Positions 16,109-23,682 are shown, numbered from the stretch's first letter. The stretch is 42,345 bases of DNA from an uncultured Oscillospiraceae bacterium (GCA_910588975.1 CAJUSE010000010.1:21632-63976); one strand, 5' to 3'. Notes: generated by a model from the letters alone, not told the origin. Numbers and translations are program-made.

Positions 16109-17026
16109 ATGAACATCAGGAAACCCATAGATTACAGTATCATGTTTGCGGCATTGGATGCACTGATGTCGGCAGAACTTCCGCAAATGGAGCTATACTG
16201 CGAGATAGGCCGTCTGATCAGCGAAAGGCCGGAAAAGGGTGCGGCTGTGGCTGCAGCGGAATACTTGCAGAACCGATATCCTGAAGCATCCGGATTCTCC
16301 CCCCGTAATGTGCGCCGGATGAGAGATTTATACAAGCTGTATGAAGGTAACCCACAGCTCATGGAGCAAGCTCTGCATCTGAACTGGACGCAGAATGTGG
16401 TGATTATGGAGGCCGACCTCTCCATGGAAGAACGGATGTGGTATCTTCAATCCTGTGCCGAGCATGGGTGGTCAAAGTCAGAGTTGCAAAGCCAAATCGA
16501 TAATGCAGTTCATCTGGAAGTTCCTCTCGACCAATCATCTGTGGTATGGTATAATAATGCCAGCGAACAGGAAGCGAGGACATCCCAGAATGATAAAAGT
16601 GCTTTTTATCTGCCACGGCAATATATGCAGGAGTCCGATGGCGGAATTTGTAATGAAGGATATGGTGAAGAAGGCAGGACAGGAGAAGAACTTCCAGATT
16701 GCCTCCGCAGCTACCAGTACCGAGGAGATCGGTCATTCCGTCTACCCTCCAGCCCGGCGCAAGCTGGCCGAGCATGGGATTCAGTGCGATGGACACACAG
16801 CACGGCAGCTCGCAAACCACGATTACGACAAGTACGACCTCCTGATTGGGATGGATCAGGCGAATCTCCGCAATATGCACCGCATCTGCGGTGGGGACTA
16901 CGCCGACAAGATGCACCTCCTGTTGGACTTTACCGACTGCCCCGGCGATGTTGCCGACCCTTGGTATACGGACGACTTCGAGGCGACTTGGCGGGATGTG
17001 CTGGAGGGCTGCCAAGGGCTGCTTAG
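16109..17026 (+). CDS. DUF1016 (YhcG) N-terminal-domain protein, reading through the phosphatase gene
   Basis: 305 codons, but only residues 1 to about 155 look real: they match the DUF1016 N-terminal domain (MSAELPQMELYCEIGRLI..., GFSPRNVRRMRDLYK..., WTQNVVIMEADLSMEERMWYLQ), normally followed by a PDDEXK nuclease domain in YhcG. That nuclease half is absent. Beyond about 16590 the frame is an Arg/Pro-rich shadow of the phosphatase gene, so the natural stop has been lost or frameshifted. AAAGGAG is 8 nt before the ATG. Stand-alone DUF1016-N proteins occur on mobile elements; whether this one still functions with a long random tail is doubtful. Confidence 0.65.
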   Translation: MNIRKPIDYSIMFAALDALMSAELPQMELYCEIGRLISERPEKGAAVAAAEYLQNRYPEASGFSPRNVRRMRDLYKLYEGNPQLMEQALHLNWTQNVVIMEADLSMEERMWYLQSCAEHGWSKSELQSQIDNAVHLEVPLDQSSVVWYNNASEQEARTSQNDKSAFYLPRQYMQESDGGICNEGYGEEGRTGEELPDCLRSYQYRGDRSFRLPSSPAQAGRAWDSVRWTHSTAARKPRLRQVRPPDWDGSGESPQYAPHLRWGLRRQDAPPVGLYRLPRRCCRPLVYGRLRGDLAGCAGGLPRAA

Positions 17027-17069
17027 ATTTATAGAGAAAACGGAGGCGCAGCACCATGGATATAGATGA
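16590..17069 (+). CDS. Low-molecular-weight protein tyrosine phosphatase
   Basis: 159 residues. Hydrolyses phosphotyrosine in the cytosol, often opposing a BY-kinase in capsule control. The P-loop CHGNICRS fits C-x5-R-S (Cys8, Arg14, Ser15), followed by PMAEF. The catalytic acid is Asp123 in DPWYTDDF. Full length for the family. Start MIKVLF has AGGA about 8 nt upstream; the longer ORF from 16455 lies in DUF1016 coding sequence. The gene sits wholly inside the out-of-frame tail of the DUF1016 ORF and overlaps the Bro-N gene by 14 bp. No tyrosine kinase is in the window. Confidence 0.88.
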   Translation: MIKVLFICHGNICRSPMAEFVMKDMVKKAGQEKNFQIASAATSTEEIGHSVYPPARRKLAEHGIQCDGHTARQLANHDYDKYDLLIGMDQANLRNMHRICGGDYADKMHLLLDFTDCPGDVADPWYTDDFEATWRDVLEGCQGLLRFIEKTEAQHHGYR

Positions 17070-17949
17070 CAAAATTCAGCTTTTTGAAAATAAACGAATC
17101 CGCACCGCATGGGATGAGGAAAAGGAAGAATGGTACTTTTCCATTGTCGATGTGGTGGCAGTACTGACGGATCAACCAGATGCCCGTCATGCCAGTACAT
17201 ATTGGGCTGTGCTAAAAAATCGGCTCAAAGAAGAAGGCGCAAACGAACTGCTTACAAATTGTAAGCAGTTGAAAATGACTGCTACTGACGGCAAGCGTCG
17301 AGCCACTGATGTGGCTGACACCCAGCAGCTTCTCCGCATCATTCAATCCATTCCTTCGCCCAAGGCAGAGCCCTTCAAGCTGTGGTTGGCAGAGGTCGGT
17401 CGTGAGCGCATTGAGGAAACCATCGACCCTGAACTGACCATCGAACGAGCACTGGAGACATACTTGCGGAAAGGATATAGCCGTGAGTGGGTAAACCAGC
17501 GGCTTCAGGCGATCCAAGTCCGAAAGGAACTGACCGATGAGTGGGATGCCCGTGGGGTTCAGAAGGGCGTAGAGTACGCCATCCTCACTGATGAGATCTC
17601 CCGCGCATGGTCTGGCATGACCACACGGCAGTATAAGAAGTTTAAGGGTTTGACCAAAGAGAATCTCCGGGACAATATGAGTACGCTGGAGCTGGTGCTG
17701 AATATGCTGGCGGAGGCAACTACCACAGAGCTTGCAAAAGGACATGACGCTCAAGGCTTCGCTGAAAACCAGGAAATTGCAAGACGAGGAAGCAAAGTGG
17801 CCGGCGATGCACGGAAAGCAATTGAAGCAGACACAGGCAAGCCGGTCATTACATCTAAAAATGCCGCCCAGCTCAATCAGGTTGTGACCGATATGATTGA
17901 AGGCATTATTGCCGAACAAGATGATATAGAACTGGACACGGAAGGTTGA
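17056..17949 (+). CDS. Bro-N domain protein, DinD / phage-antirepressor-like
   Basis: 297 residues. N-terminal Bro-N domain (about 1-115: KRIRTAWDEEKEEWYFSIVDVVAVL... AEPFKLWLAEVGRERIEE), a DNA-binding module found in baculovirus BRO proteins and phage antirepressors. The remainder, including RGVQKGVEYAILTDEISRAWSGM and YKKFKGL, resembles DinD (DNA-damage-inducible protein D), whose E. coli member inhibits RecA filaments. The family is known from mobile elements. GGAGG is 8 nt before the ATG, which lies inside the end of the phosphatase gene, so the two are co-translated. Function here is inferred only from family. Confidence 0.8.
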   Translation: MDIDDKIQLFENKRIRTAWDEEKEEWYFSIVDVVAVLTDQPDARHASTYWAVLKNRLKEEGANELLTNCKQLKMTATDGKRRATDVADTQQLLRIIQSIPSPKAEPFKLWLAEVGRERIEETIDPELTIERALETYLRKGYSREWVNQRLQAIQVRKELTDEWDARGVQKGVEYAILTDEISRAWSGMTTRQYKKFKGLTKENLRDNMSTLELVLNMLAEATTTELAKGHDAQGFAENQEIARRGSKVAGDARKAIEADTGKPVITSKNAAQLNQVVTDMIEGIIAEQDDIELDTEG

Positions 17950-18068
17950 CTTGGAACTGCTGGTGTGATACACTTTTCTTGAAAACAGACACCGTTTTGC
18001 GTGTATCAACGCCCAAATCCGGTCGGGGGTTCGAATATCAATACCGTTACGGTGTGACACAATGAATG

Positions 18069-18115
18069 AGCCCCGCTTTTCGAACATTTTTATCGAAAAG
18101 CGGGGCTTTTTTATT
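18069..18115 (+). terminator. Intrinsic terminator of the island operon
   Basis: Perfect 15-bp stem AGCCCCGCTTTTCGA/TCGAAAAGCGGGGCT followed by six T. Confidence 0.9.
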
Positions 18116-18252
18116 TAGGGAGATTTGTAGTGTAAAGAATATATTTTATGCTTCCTGACGTTATTTATATTCTTCAAATTGGGAAGGAACTTTATGCTTA
18201 GGTGTGATGAAAGTATAATTATAGCACTCTCGACACAATTAGAGATTACACG

Positions 18253-18276
18253 AAAGTGGTCGAAATCGACCACTTT
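18253..18276. repeat. Perfect inverted repeat AAAGTGGTCGA/TCGACCACTTT
   Basis: Two 11-bp arms separated by AA; no T-run follows. It could be a protein-binding site or part of the element's end. Confidence 0.5.
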
Positions 18277-18297
18277 GAATTCTTCACCAAGGATACA

Positions 18298-18342
18298 GAG
18301 CCTTTAGGTTTTTGTATTGCAAGGGGCGTGGGGTTTAGCGTC
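18298..18342 (+). pseudogene. Degenerate tRNA-Leu-like remnant, possible decayed attR
   Basis: TTTAGGT at 18303 is followed by a stretch matching tRNA-Leu(UAG) from anticodon loop through variable arm (about 18 of 22 bases, including GCAAGG). A weaker T-arm match (GTGGGGTTTAGCGTC) follows. No acceptor stem or CCA is recognisable. Confidence 0.4.
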
Positions 18343-18394
18343 AGGCAATACCGGCACGGCTGATGCTTTGCTCTTTGCGTCCTCATTTTATGCC

Positions 18395-19360
18395 TCACAG
18401 GAAAAACTGGAAGGCGCAGAACCCGGCGTAAATGGCCAGCAGGGTCACGCCCTGCCAGCGGCTCAGCTTACCCCGAATGAGGGCGGGCAGAGTCATCAGG
18501 GCCATGACGGCCAGCATCACCGGAATGTCCACCACCAGGGAGGCCGGCCGGCCCATAAACAGCTTGCCCGCCGGCACGACAAAGGGGGAGAGCGTGATAG
18601 ATACGCCGCTGACCAATACCAGGTTGAACAGGTTGGCCCCCACGATGTTGCCCAGGGACAGGGCACCGTGGCCCTTGGCAAGAGCGGTGACGGCGGTGAC
18701 CAGCTCGGGCAGGGAGGTGCCCAGGGCCACAAAGGTGAGGGCGATGACACTCTCAGGCACGCCCAGAGCTTGGGCAATGAGGGTGCCGTTGTCCACCAGC
18801 AGGTTGGCCCCCCAGGCGATGAGGACAGCCCCCACCACCAGCAGGAGGATGTCTCTGCCCATGGAGCCGCCGCCTTCCCGGCCGTCGTCCTCTTCCAGGA
18901 CCTTGGGCAGGTGGAGGGCCCGGTAGGTGGTGAGGATCATATAGAGCAAAAACACGCCCAGCAGCACGATGCCCGAGGTGCGGGAGAAGGACTGGAAGGC
19001 ATAGGCGTTGTAGATATAATAGCCCGCCGAGGCAAAGAAGAAGCTCACCGGCAGGGCGAGGCTTGCCCGGTTCACCGGGGCGGGGCGGATGGCGATGGTG
19101 AGGGCGGCGATAAGGGCGGTGTTGCAGATGATGGAGCCGATGGCGTTGCCGTAGGCGATCTCCCCGTGGCCGCTGAGGGCCGAAGTGGCCGACACCATGA
19201 CCTCGGGCAAGGTGGTGCCGATGGAGACCACGGTGGCTCCAATGAGCAGCTCGGGCAGGTGGAACCGGTGGGCGATGCCGGTGGAGCCGTCTACGAACCA
19301 GTCTCCCCCCTTGATAAGCAGCACAAGGCCCAGAGCGAACAGCAGAACAGGTACAGTCAT
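18395..19360 (-). CDS. CaCA-family cation exchanger, probably Mn2+-responsive exporter
   Basis: 321 residues with about ten hydrophobic segments in two homologous halves joined by an acidic loop (EEDDGRE, 156-162). Each half carries the family's alpha-repeat: SIGTTLPEVMVS (47-58) and ALGTSLPELVTAV (212-224), with the ion-binding Glu53 and Glu219. Most similar in layout to the YrbG-type Ca2+/Na+ antiporters. The gene sits behind a yybP-ykoY riboswitch and terminator, which elsewhere controls manganese export or homeostasis genes, so Mn2+ (or Ca2+/Mn2+) extrusion is inferred. GGAGG precedes the ATG, between terminator and start. Confidence 0.88.
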   Translation of the reverse strand: MTVPVLLFALGLVLLIKGGDWFVDGSTGIAHRFHLPELLIGATVVSIGTTLPEVMVSATSALSGHGEIAYGNAIGSIICNTALIAALTIAIRPAPVNRASLALPVSFFFASAGYYIYNAYAFQSFSRTSGIVLLGVFLLYMILTTYRALHLPKVLEEDDGREGGGSMGRDILLLVVGAVLIAWGANLLVDNGTLIAQALGVPESVIALTFVALGTSLPELVTAVTALAKGHGALSLGNIVGANLFNLVLVSGVSITLSPFVVPAGKLFMGRPASLVVDIPVMLAVMALMTLPALIRGKLSRWQGVTLLAIYAGFCAFQFFL

Positions 19361-19376
19361 GATTCTTTCCTCCAGT

Positions 19377-19414
19377 AAAAAGACTCAGGCACGGCCCTCG
19401 GCCATACCTGAGTC
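19377..19414 (-). terminator. Riboswitch-controlled terminator of the CaCA exchanger
   Basis: Fifteen-bp stem GACUCAGGUAUGGCC/GGCCGUGCCUGAGUC (two G-U) with a GAG loop and UUUUU, lying between the aptamer and the GGAGG site. This is the usual expression-platform position. Confidence 0.85.
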
Positions 19415-19459
19415 CCATTTCTCTGTGAAAGGAGACATCATGTACCGCCGGAGCCATAC

Positions 19460-19548
19460 ATGAGTCTCGCAAATAAAAGCAAGCCAGACCGGCTGAGCGG
19501 TCGAGGTTGTTGACTTGCTCCGCCTGACGGCGGCTGCTACTCCCTCAT
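19460..19548 (-). ncRNA. yybP-ykoY riboswitch aptamer (Mn2+)
   Basis: On the minus strand the conserved parts appear in order: P1 AUGAG (19548-19544), GGAGUAGC, the internal AAGUCAACA segment, and GCGAGA, then the closing P1 strand CUCAU (19464-19460). The 3' P1 strand can instead pair within a CAUGUA/UACAUG hairpin just downstream, giving a switch ahead of the terminator. Members of this class sense Mn2+ and turn genes on. Confidence 0.8.
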
Positions 19549-19568
19549 TGGAAGCCTGTTGTGGGAAA

Positions 19569-19597
19569 AATATATCACATTTCCATGGCCCTGTCAA
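19569..19597 (-). promoter_or_regulatory. Promoter of the riboswitch/exchanger transcript, embedded in the MATE gene end
   Basis: Minus strand TTGACA (19597-19592), 17 bp, TATATT (19574-19569). The -35 and spacer lie in the last codons of the MATE gene, whose stop is at 19575. Confidence 0.75.
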
Positions 19598-20960
19598 GGG
19601 AGGGAGCGGGGACGGACAGCTCTTTTTTTACCATCAGCTGCCGCAGCCGCACCAGGGCAAAGAGGGTGGCGATGGCCTCGGAGATCCAAAAGCTGTACCA
19701 GACAGCCCCTATACCGCCGGAGCCGGCCAGAAGCTGGGCGCAGGGGAGCAGGGGGAAGAACTGCCGCAGGACGGAGCCCACCATGTTGGTGGTCCCGTCC
19801 CCCAGCCCCGAGGCAAAGTAGCCGGTGATGTTGGTCACGGCCGCAAAAAGGAAGATGAGGGAGAGGGCCCGCAGGGCCGGGATGCCCAGGGCCAGCATAT
19901 CGGCCCCGGCAGAGAACAGTCCCAGCAGGGAGCGGCCCAGCAGGCAGAACAAAGCTGTTCCGGCCAGGGCGATGGCCGCCGCTGCAGGGTAGGCCACCCG
20001 GAGAGACTGGACCACCCGGTCCTTCCGATTGGCCCCGTAGTTGTAGCCCACAATGGGGACCAGGGCCTGCCCCAGGCCGCTCATGGGCATAAAGAGAAAG
20101 CTCTGCAGCTTGTTGTAGATCCCGAAGAAGGCCACTGCCGTGGAGGAGAGGGGAAGCAGGATGGCGTTGAAGGCGGTGACCATGACGCTGTTGAGCCCCT
20201 GGGTGATGATGGCGGGCAGACCCACCTTGTAGATGGCACGTATCCGGTGTATACGAAGGGAAAAACCCCGGAAGGAGAGGGGGATGTCCGGGTTTTTCCT
20301 CAGGCAGAAATAGAGCCCGACCAGCATACTGACCCACTGACCGATGACGGTGGCCCAGGCCGCCCCACGGATGCCCATGGCCGGGCAGCCCAGCAATCCG
20401 AAGATCATCACCGGGTCCAGCACCACATTGATGACCGCTCCGCAGACCAGGACCACCATGCTTAAAAAGGTGTTGCCCGCTGCTTGCAGGATGCGCTGGA
20501 AGGCCATGCAGAGCAGGTTCCCCAACGAAAAGACCATGCAGATATACAGGTATTCCCCACAGGCGGCGGCGGTGGCGGCATCCTGGGTAAAGCCGGCGGC
20601 CATATCCCGGGCGAAAAGCCCGCCTGCCAGCATAAAGAGTCCTGCGCTCAGAGCGGAGAGAAGCAGCCCCGTCATGGCCACCTGAGAGGCCTCCTGCCGG
20701 TCCTTTTGGCCCAGGGTCCTGGACAAAAGGGAGTTGAGGCCCACCGCCGTGCCCACCCCCACGGCGATCATCAGCATCTGCACCGGGTAGGCCAGAGAGG
20801 TGGCGGTGAGGGCCTGCTCGCTGAGCCTGGCCACGAACATGCCGTCCACAATGTTATAGAGGGACTGCACCAGCAGGGAGACCATAATGGGCAGGGACAT
20901 GTTCAGCACCAGGGTGGGCATGGGCATGGTCTCCATTTTGTTTGTACGAGCTTCGTTCAT
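19575..20960 (-). CDS. MATE-family multidrug / cation-coupled exporter
   Basis: 461 residues with about twelve hydrophobic segments in two six-helix halves, in the NorM/DinF-like MATE branch: SLPIMVSLLVQSLYNIVDGMFVARL and, in the second half, PAIITQGLNSVMVTAFNAIL. Exports organic cations or drugs with Na+ or H+. Start MNEART at 20960 has GGAGG 5-6 nt upstream; the ORF extends upstream in frame to 21044 without a site. Its own promoter and an attenuator-like hairpin lie upstream. Substrate unknown. Confidence 0.9.
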   Translation of the reverse strand: MNEARTNKMETMPMPTLVLNMSLPIMVSLLVQSLYNIVDGMFVARLSEQALTATSLAYPVQMLMIAVGVGTAVGLNSLLSRTLGQKDRQEASQVAMTGLLLSALSAGLFMLAGGLFARDMAAGFTQDAATAAACGEYLYICMVFSLGNLLCMAFQRILQAAGNTFLSMVVLVCGAVINVVLDPVMIFGLLGCPAMGIRGAAWATVIGQWVSMLVGLYFCLRKNPDIPLSFRGFSLRIHRIRAIYKVGLPAIITQGLNSVMVTAFNAILLPLSSTAVAFFGIYNKLQSFLFMPMSGLGQALVPIVGYNYGANRKDRVVQSLRVAYPAAAAIALAGTALFCLLGRSLLGLFSAGADMLALGIPALRALSLIFLFAAVTNITGYFASGLGDGTTNMVGSVLRQFFPLLPCAQLLAGSGGIGAVWYSFWISEAIATLFALVRLRQLMVKKELSVPAPSLDRAMEM

Positions 20961-21019
20961 AAAAACCTCCGTTTCAACCGGCCGAAGAGGGGGGAGACCA
21001 CAGGGCCCAGGAAAAAAGA

Positions 21020-21064
21020 AAAAGCGTAAAAACGAGGGAAGCACTCCTCGGTTTTTACGCTTTT
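21020..21064 (-). terminator. Attenuator-like hairpin in the MATE leader
   Basis: Long stem AAAAGCGUAAAAACCGAGG/CCUCGUUUUUACGCUUUU (one bulge) with a U-run on the minus strand. It lies downstream of the predicted MATE promoter at 21094-21122, so it interrupts that transcript; it could also end read-through from the flippase gene. Confidence 0.7.
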
Positions 21065-21093
21065 CAGCTGGCTCACTTTATTCGGCTGATGCC

Positions 21094-21122
21094 ATTATAA
21101 CAACTTTCCTGGGGAAAATCAA
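21094..21122 (-). promoter_or_regulatory. Promoter of the MATE gene
   Basis: Minus strand TTGATT (21122-21117), 17 bp, TATAAT (21099-21094); start about 21087. Confidence 0.7.
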
Positions 21123-21142
21123 GCGAATTTTTCCGAAGAGGG

Positions 21143-22687
21143 TCAAAAAGCAGTCTGTTGGCCGGAAGTGGTCCGCCGCCGTGAAAGGGGAAAGACTCCC
21201 TGGGCGGCCATGGCAGAGAGGTAGAGCAGCCCCACCAGCGCCGCCGTGGCGGCGCAGGCCGGCCACAGTCCTGTCCCCGAGCGCAAAAGCAGAGGGAGCA
21301 GCAGGTTTCCGCACAGGCTGGCCAGCAGGGCACTGAGACCGGGGGCCACCACCCAGGCAAAGAGCCGGAGGGGCATATGGATGGCCCGGGACACGCTGTG
21401 CCAGTTGAGCCACAACCCCAGAAGGGTGGAGATGAGAAGGGCCTCCACATACCCCTGCAGCCCCACGCCGGGCAGAGCCATCCGCCACCAGGTGAGAGCC
21501 AGCTGGACCGCTCCGCAGACCAGACCGTTTCGTGCGGCCAGGCTTTGCCGCCCCAGGCCGTTAAGGCATACGGCCAGCACGGCCTCCAGTCCCCCCAGAG
21601 CGATGGCCAGGGACAGGGGGAGGGCATATCCCCCCACGGCGCTGTCCTGAAAGAGGGCCCTGCCCAGATAGGGGCACAGGACGCACAGCAGGGCGCAGGC
21701 GGGGAACAGAAGGGCAGCCGCCCCGCTCAAAGCCCGGTCCACCCGGCGGCGGCACAGATCCTGTCGACCCAGGGCGGCGGCCTGGCTCAGCTTGGGCAGC
21801 AGCACCAGCCCCAGGGCCGAAATGACGGCGTTGGGCAGGCTGAGCAGGGGAATGGTCATCCCCTGGAGCACCCCGAAGGAGCGCAGGGCGGCCGAGACCT
21901 CGCTGCCCGAGCGGACCAGCCGCTGGGGGATGAGCACCGCCGTCCAGGCCCCCATGAGATTGCCCAGCAGGGAGGTGGCGGCGATGGGCAGGGCGATGCG
22001 GCTCAGCTTTTCCCGCAGGGCGCCCCGCTCCACCCCGTCACCCCCGGTCTCCCGCCCCCAAAAGCGGCGGTAGAGGGTGGTCAGGGTGAGGGCGGAAAAG
22101 ACCTCGCAGATGATCATGCCCAGCAGGACGAGGCCCACTGTCCGCTCCGGGTTCTGGGGCAGGAAGTGCCACAGCAGCCCCAGCACCGCCCCGGTGCGGA
22201 TAAGCTGCTCTACGATCTCGGTGAGGGCGGGGGGCGTCACCCGGCCGGCGCCGTAAAAGGCATGCTTGTGGATGTTTTCGATGCCGGTGAGCAGCACACA
22301 GGGCAGCACCAGCAGCAGCCCCAGCTGGGCCCGGGCATCCCCCAGCAGGTGGACCGAGATGGCATCGGACAGGGGGGCCACCACCAGGGCCACCACCCCA
22401 AAGGCGCAGAAGAAGCCCAGCAGACATTGGTGCAGGGCCTGCCGGGCCGCCCGGTGGTTGCCGGTGGCCCGGTACTGGGCGGTGAGGTGGGAACAGGCCA
22501 CGGTAAAGCCCACGGCGGTGAGACTCATAATGACGCTCATGGCGGGCATGACCAGCTGGTACAGCCCCATGACCTCGCTGCCCACGGCCCGGGACAGGCC
22601 CACCCGGTAGACAAAGCCCACGGCCTGGCCGAACAGGCCCACGGCGGTGAGCAGGGCGGTGCTTTTCAGGGCGGACATGGTTTTCAA
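21143..22687 (-). CDS. SpoVB / MurJ-like lipid-linked oligosaccharide flippase
   Basis: 514 residues with about fourteen membrane segments, MOP superfamily. The N-terminal MSALKSTALLTAVGLFGQAVGFVYRVGLSRAVGSEVMGLYQL is characteristic of clostridial stage V sporulation protein B. Members flip lipid-linked wall or cortex precursors. A TTG start at 22687 is chosen because a GGGG-rich site is 8 nt upstream; the in-frame ATG at 22678 is an alternative. The C-terminus is short and Arg-rich. Whether this is the SpoVB of cortex synthesis or a paralogue cannot be told from one window. Confidence 0.85.
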   Translation of the reverse strand: MKTMSALKSTALLTAVGLFGQAVGFVYRVGLSRAVGSEVMGLYQLVMPAMSVIMSLTAVGFTVACSHLTAQYRATGNHRAARQALHQCLLGFFCAFGVVALVVAPLSDAISVHLLGDARAQLGLLLVLPCVLLTGIENIHKHAFYGAGRVTPPALTEIVEQLIRTGAVLGLLWHFLPQNPERTVGLVLLGMIICEVFSALTLTTLYRRFWGRETGGDGVERGALREKLSRIALPIAATSLLGNLMGAWTAVLIPQRLVRSGSEVSAALRSFGVLQGMTIPLLSLPNAVISALGLVLLPKLSQAAALGRQDLCRRRVDRALSGAAALLFPACALLCVLCPYLGRALFQDSAVGGYALPLSLAIALGGLEAVLAVCLNGLGRQSLAARNGLVCGAVQLALTWWRMALPGVGLQGYVEALLISTLLGLWLNWHSVSRAIHMPLRLFAWVVAPGLSALLASLCGNLLLPLLLRSGTGLWPACAATAALVGLLYLSAMAAQGVFPLSRRRTTSGQQTAF

Positions 22688-22825
22688 GGATAGGCCCCCT
22701 CTCTACGGATAAGCCTATGAGCAGGGGCTGTCCCAAGAGAACCTGTTTTCAGAGGGTAGTTTTGCTTTTGCCGGTGAAAACGGACTGTGGCGGGCGGTCA
22801 GAAGTGGTATTTTTGCGCTTTCCTC

Positions 22826-22856
22826 TTGACGATGCGCCGGTGGTAGGGGGTATAAT
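22826..22856 (+). promoter_or_regulatory. Probable promoter of the DUF554 gene
   Basis: TTGACG (22826-22831) and TATAAT (22851-22856) with a long 19-bp spacer; 35 nt upstream of the start codon. Confidence 0.5.
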
Positions 22857-22891
22857 GAAAGAAGAAAAAGAAACGAAAGGAACGTGGTCCC

Positions 22892-23599
22892 ATGTTTGCA
22901 ACATTTGTCAATATGCTCACCGTGCTGGTGGGCTCCTGCGTGGGCCTGGCCCTGCGGGGGAAGTTTTCCGAGGAGCTGGGCAACGCCATTATGAAGGGAA
23001 TCGGCCTTGCCAACCTGGGCATGGGTATGGCTAGCCTTCTGGGCACCGCTGACTTCATGGGGGTCATCATCTGCATGGTGGTGGGCACCCTCATCGGCGA
23101 GAAGGTCAACATCGAGCGGGCTATGGACCGCTTCGGGGACCTGCTGCGCCGCAAGTTTGTGAAAGGGGAGGGCAACAGCCGCTTTGTGGAGGGCTTTGTC
23201 AACGCCACCGTCCTCTTCTGCGTGGGGGCCATGACCATCAACGGCGCCATTGCCGCCGGCATTGAAGGGGACCACTCCATCCTGCTGACCAAGAGCGTTA
23301 TGGATGGCATCAGCTCCATCACCTTTGCCGCCGCCATGGGCCCCGGCGTGCTGTGCGCCGTCATTCCCATCCTGGTTTACCAGGGAGGGCTGACCCTGCT
23401 GGCCGGGGTGGTGGGGCCCTATCTCTCGGCTGCCGTCATCACCGAGATGAGCGCCGTGGGGGGCGCCATCATCATCGGCATCGGCCTGAACCTGCTGGAG
23501 CTGGGCAGGGAGCACATCCGGGTGAGCAATATGCTCCCCGCCATCTTCCTGCCCATCCTCTACGTCCCCCTGGCCGCCTTCCTGACAGGGCTGTTCTAA
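22892..23599 (+). CDS. DUF554 family membrane protein (YdfK/YqgA type)
   Basis: 235 residues, six to seven hydrophobic segments, full family length. Characteristic stretches: N-terminal FVNMLTVLVGSCVGLALRGKF, VVGTLIGEKVNIERAMDRFG, and FVNATVLFCVGAMTINGAIAAGIEGDHSILLTKSVMDGISS. Inner-membrane protein of unknown, possibly transport-related, function. Monocistronic between its own promoter and terminator. AAAGGA precedes the ATG. Confidence 0.9.
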   Translation: MFATFVNMLTVLVGSCVGLALRGKFSEELGNAIMKGIGLANLGMGMASLLGTADFMGVIICMVVGTLIGEKVNIERAMDRFGDLLRRKFVKGEGNSRFVEGFVNATVLFCVGAMTINGAIAAGIEGDHSILLTKSVMDGISSITFAAAMGPGVLCAVIPILVYQGGLTLLAGVVGPYLSAAVITEMSAVGGAIIIGIGLNLLELGREHIRVSNMLPAIFLPILYVPLAAFLTGLF

Positions 23600-23606
23600 G
23601 GGAAAG

Positions 23607-23639
23607 AAAGCGGATGACCACTGCGGCCATCCGCTTTTT
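23607..23639 (+). terminator. Intrinsic terminator of the DUF554 gene
   Basis: Ten-bp stem AAAGCGGATG/CATCCGCTTT with T-run, just after the stop codon. Confidence 0.85.
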
Positions 23640-23653
23640 CTATGGGCCCTTCA

Positions 23654-23682
23654 TTGACACCCACTTCCAAAGATGGTATCAT
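23654..23682 (+). promoter_or_regulatory. Promoter of the PLP desulfhydrase gene
   Basis: Consensus TTGACA (23654-23659), 17 bp, TATCAT (23677-23682). Confidence 0.8.

Larger units (their letters stand above)
17950..18394. other. Right boundary of the island, non-coding
   Basis: This 445-bp gap contains an inverted repeat TGATACAC/GTGTATCA (about 17968-18009), a T-arm-like GTCGGGGGTTCGAAT at about 18021-18035, the Bro-N terminator, an AT-rich stretch, a perfect palindrome at 18253, and a degenerate tRNA-Leu-like remnant. No ORF with a ribosome site was found. Confidence 0.6.

Noticed and set aside
16109..16600. Intact YhcG-type PDDEXK nuclease
   Set aside because: Only the DUF1016 N-terminal domain is present; the nuclease half is missing.
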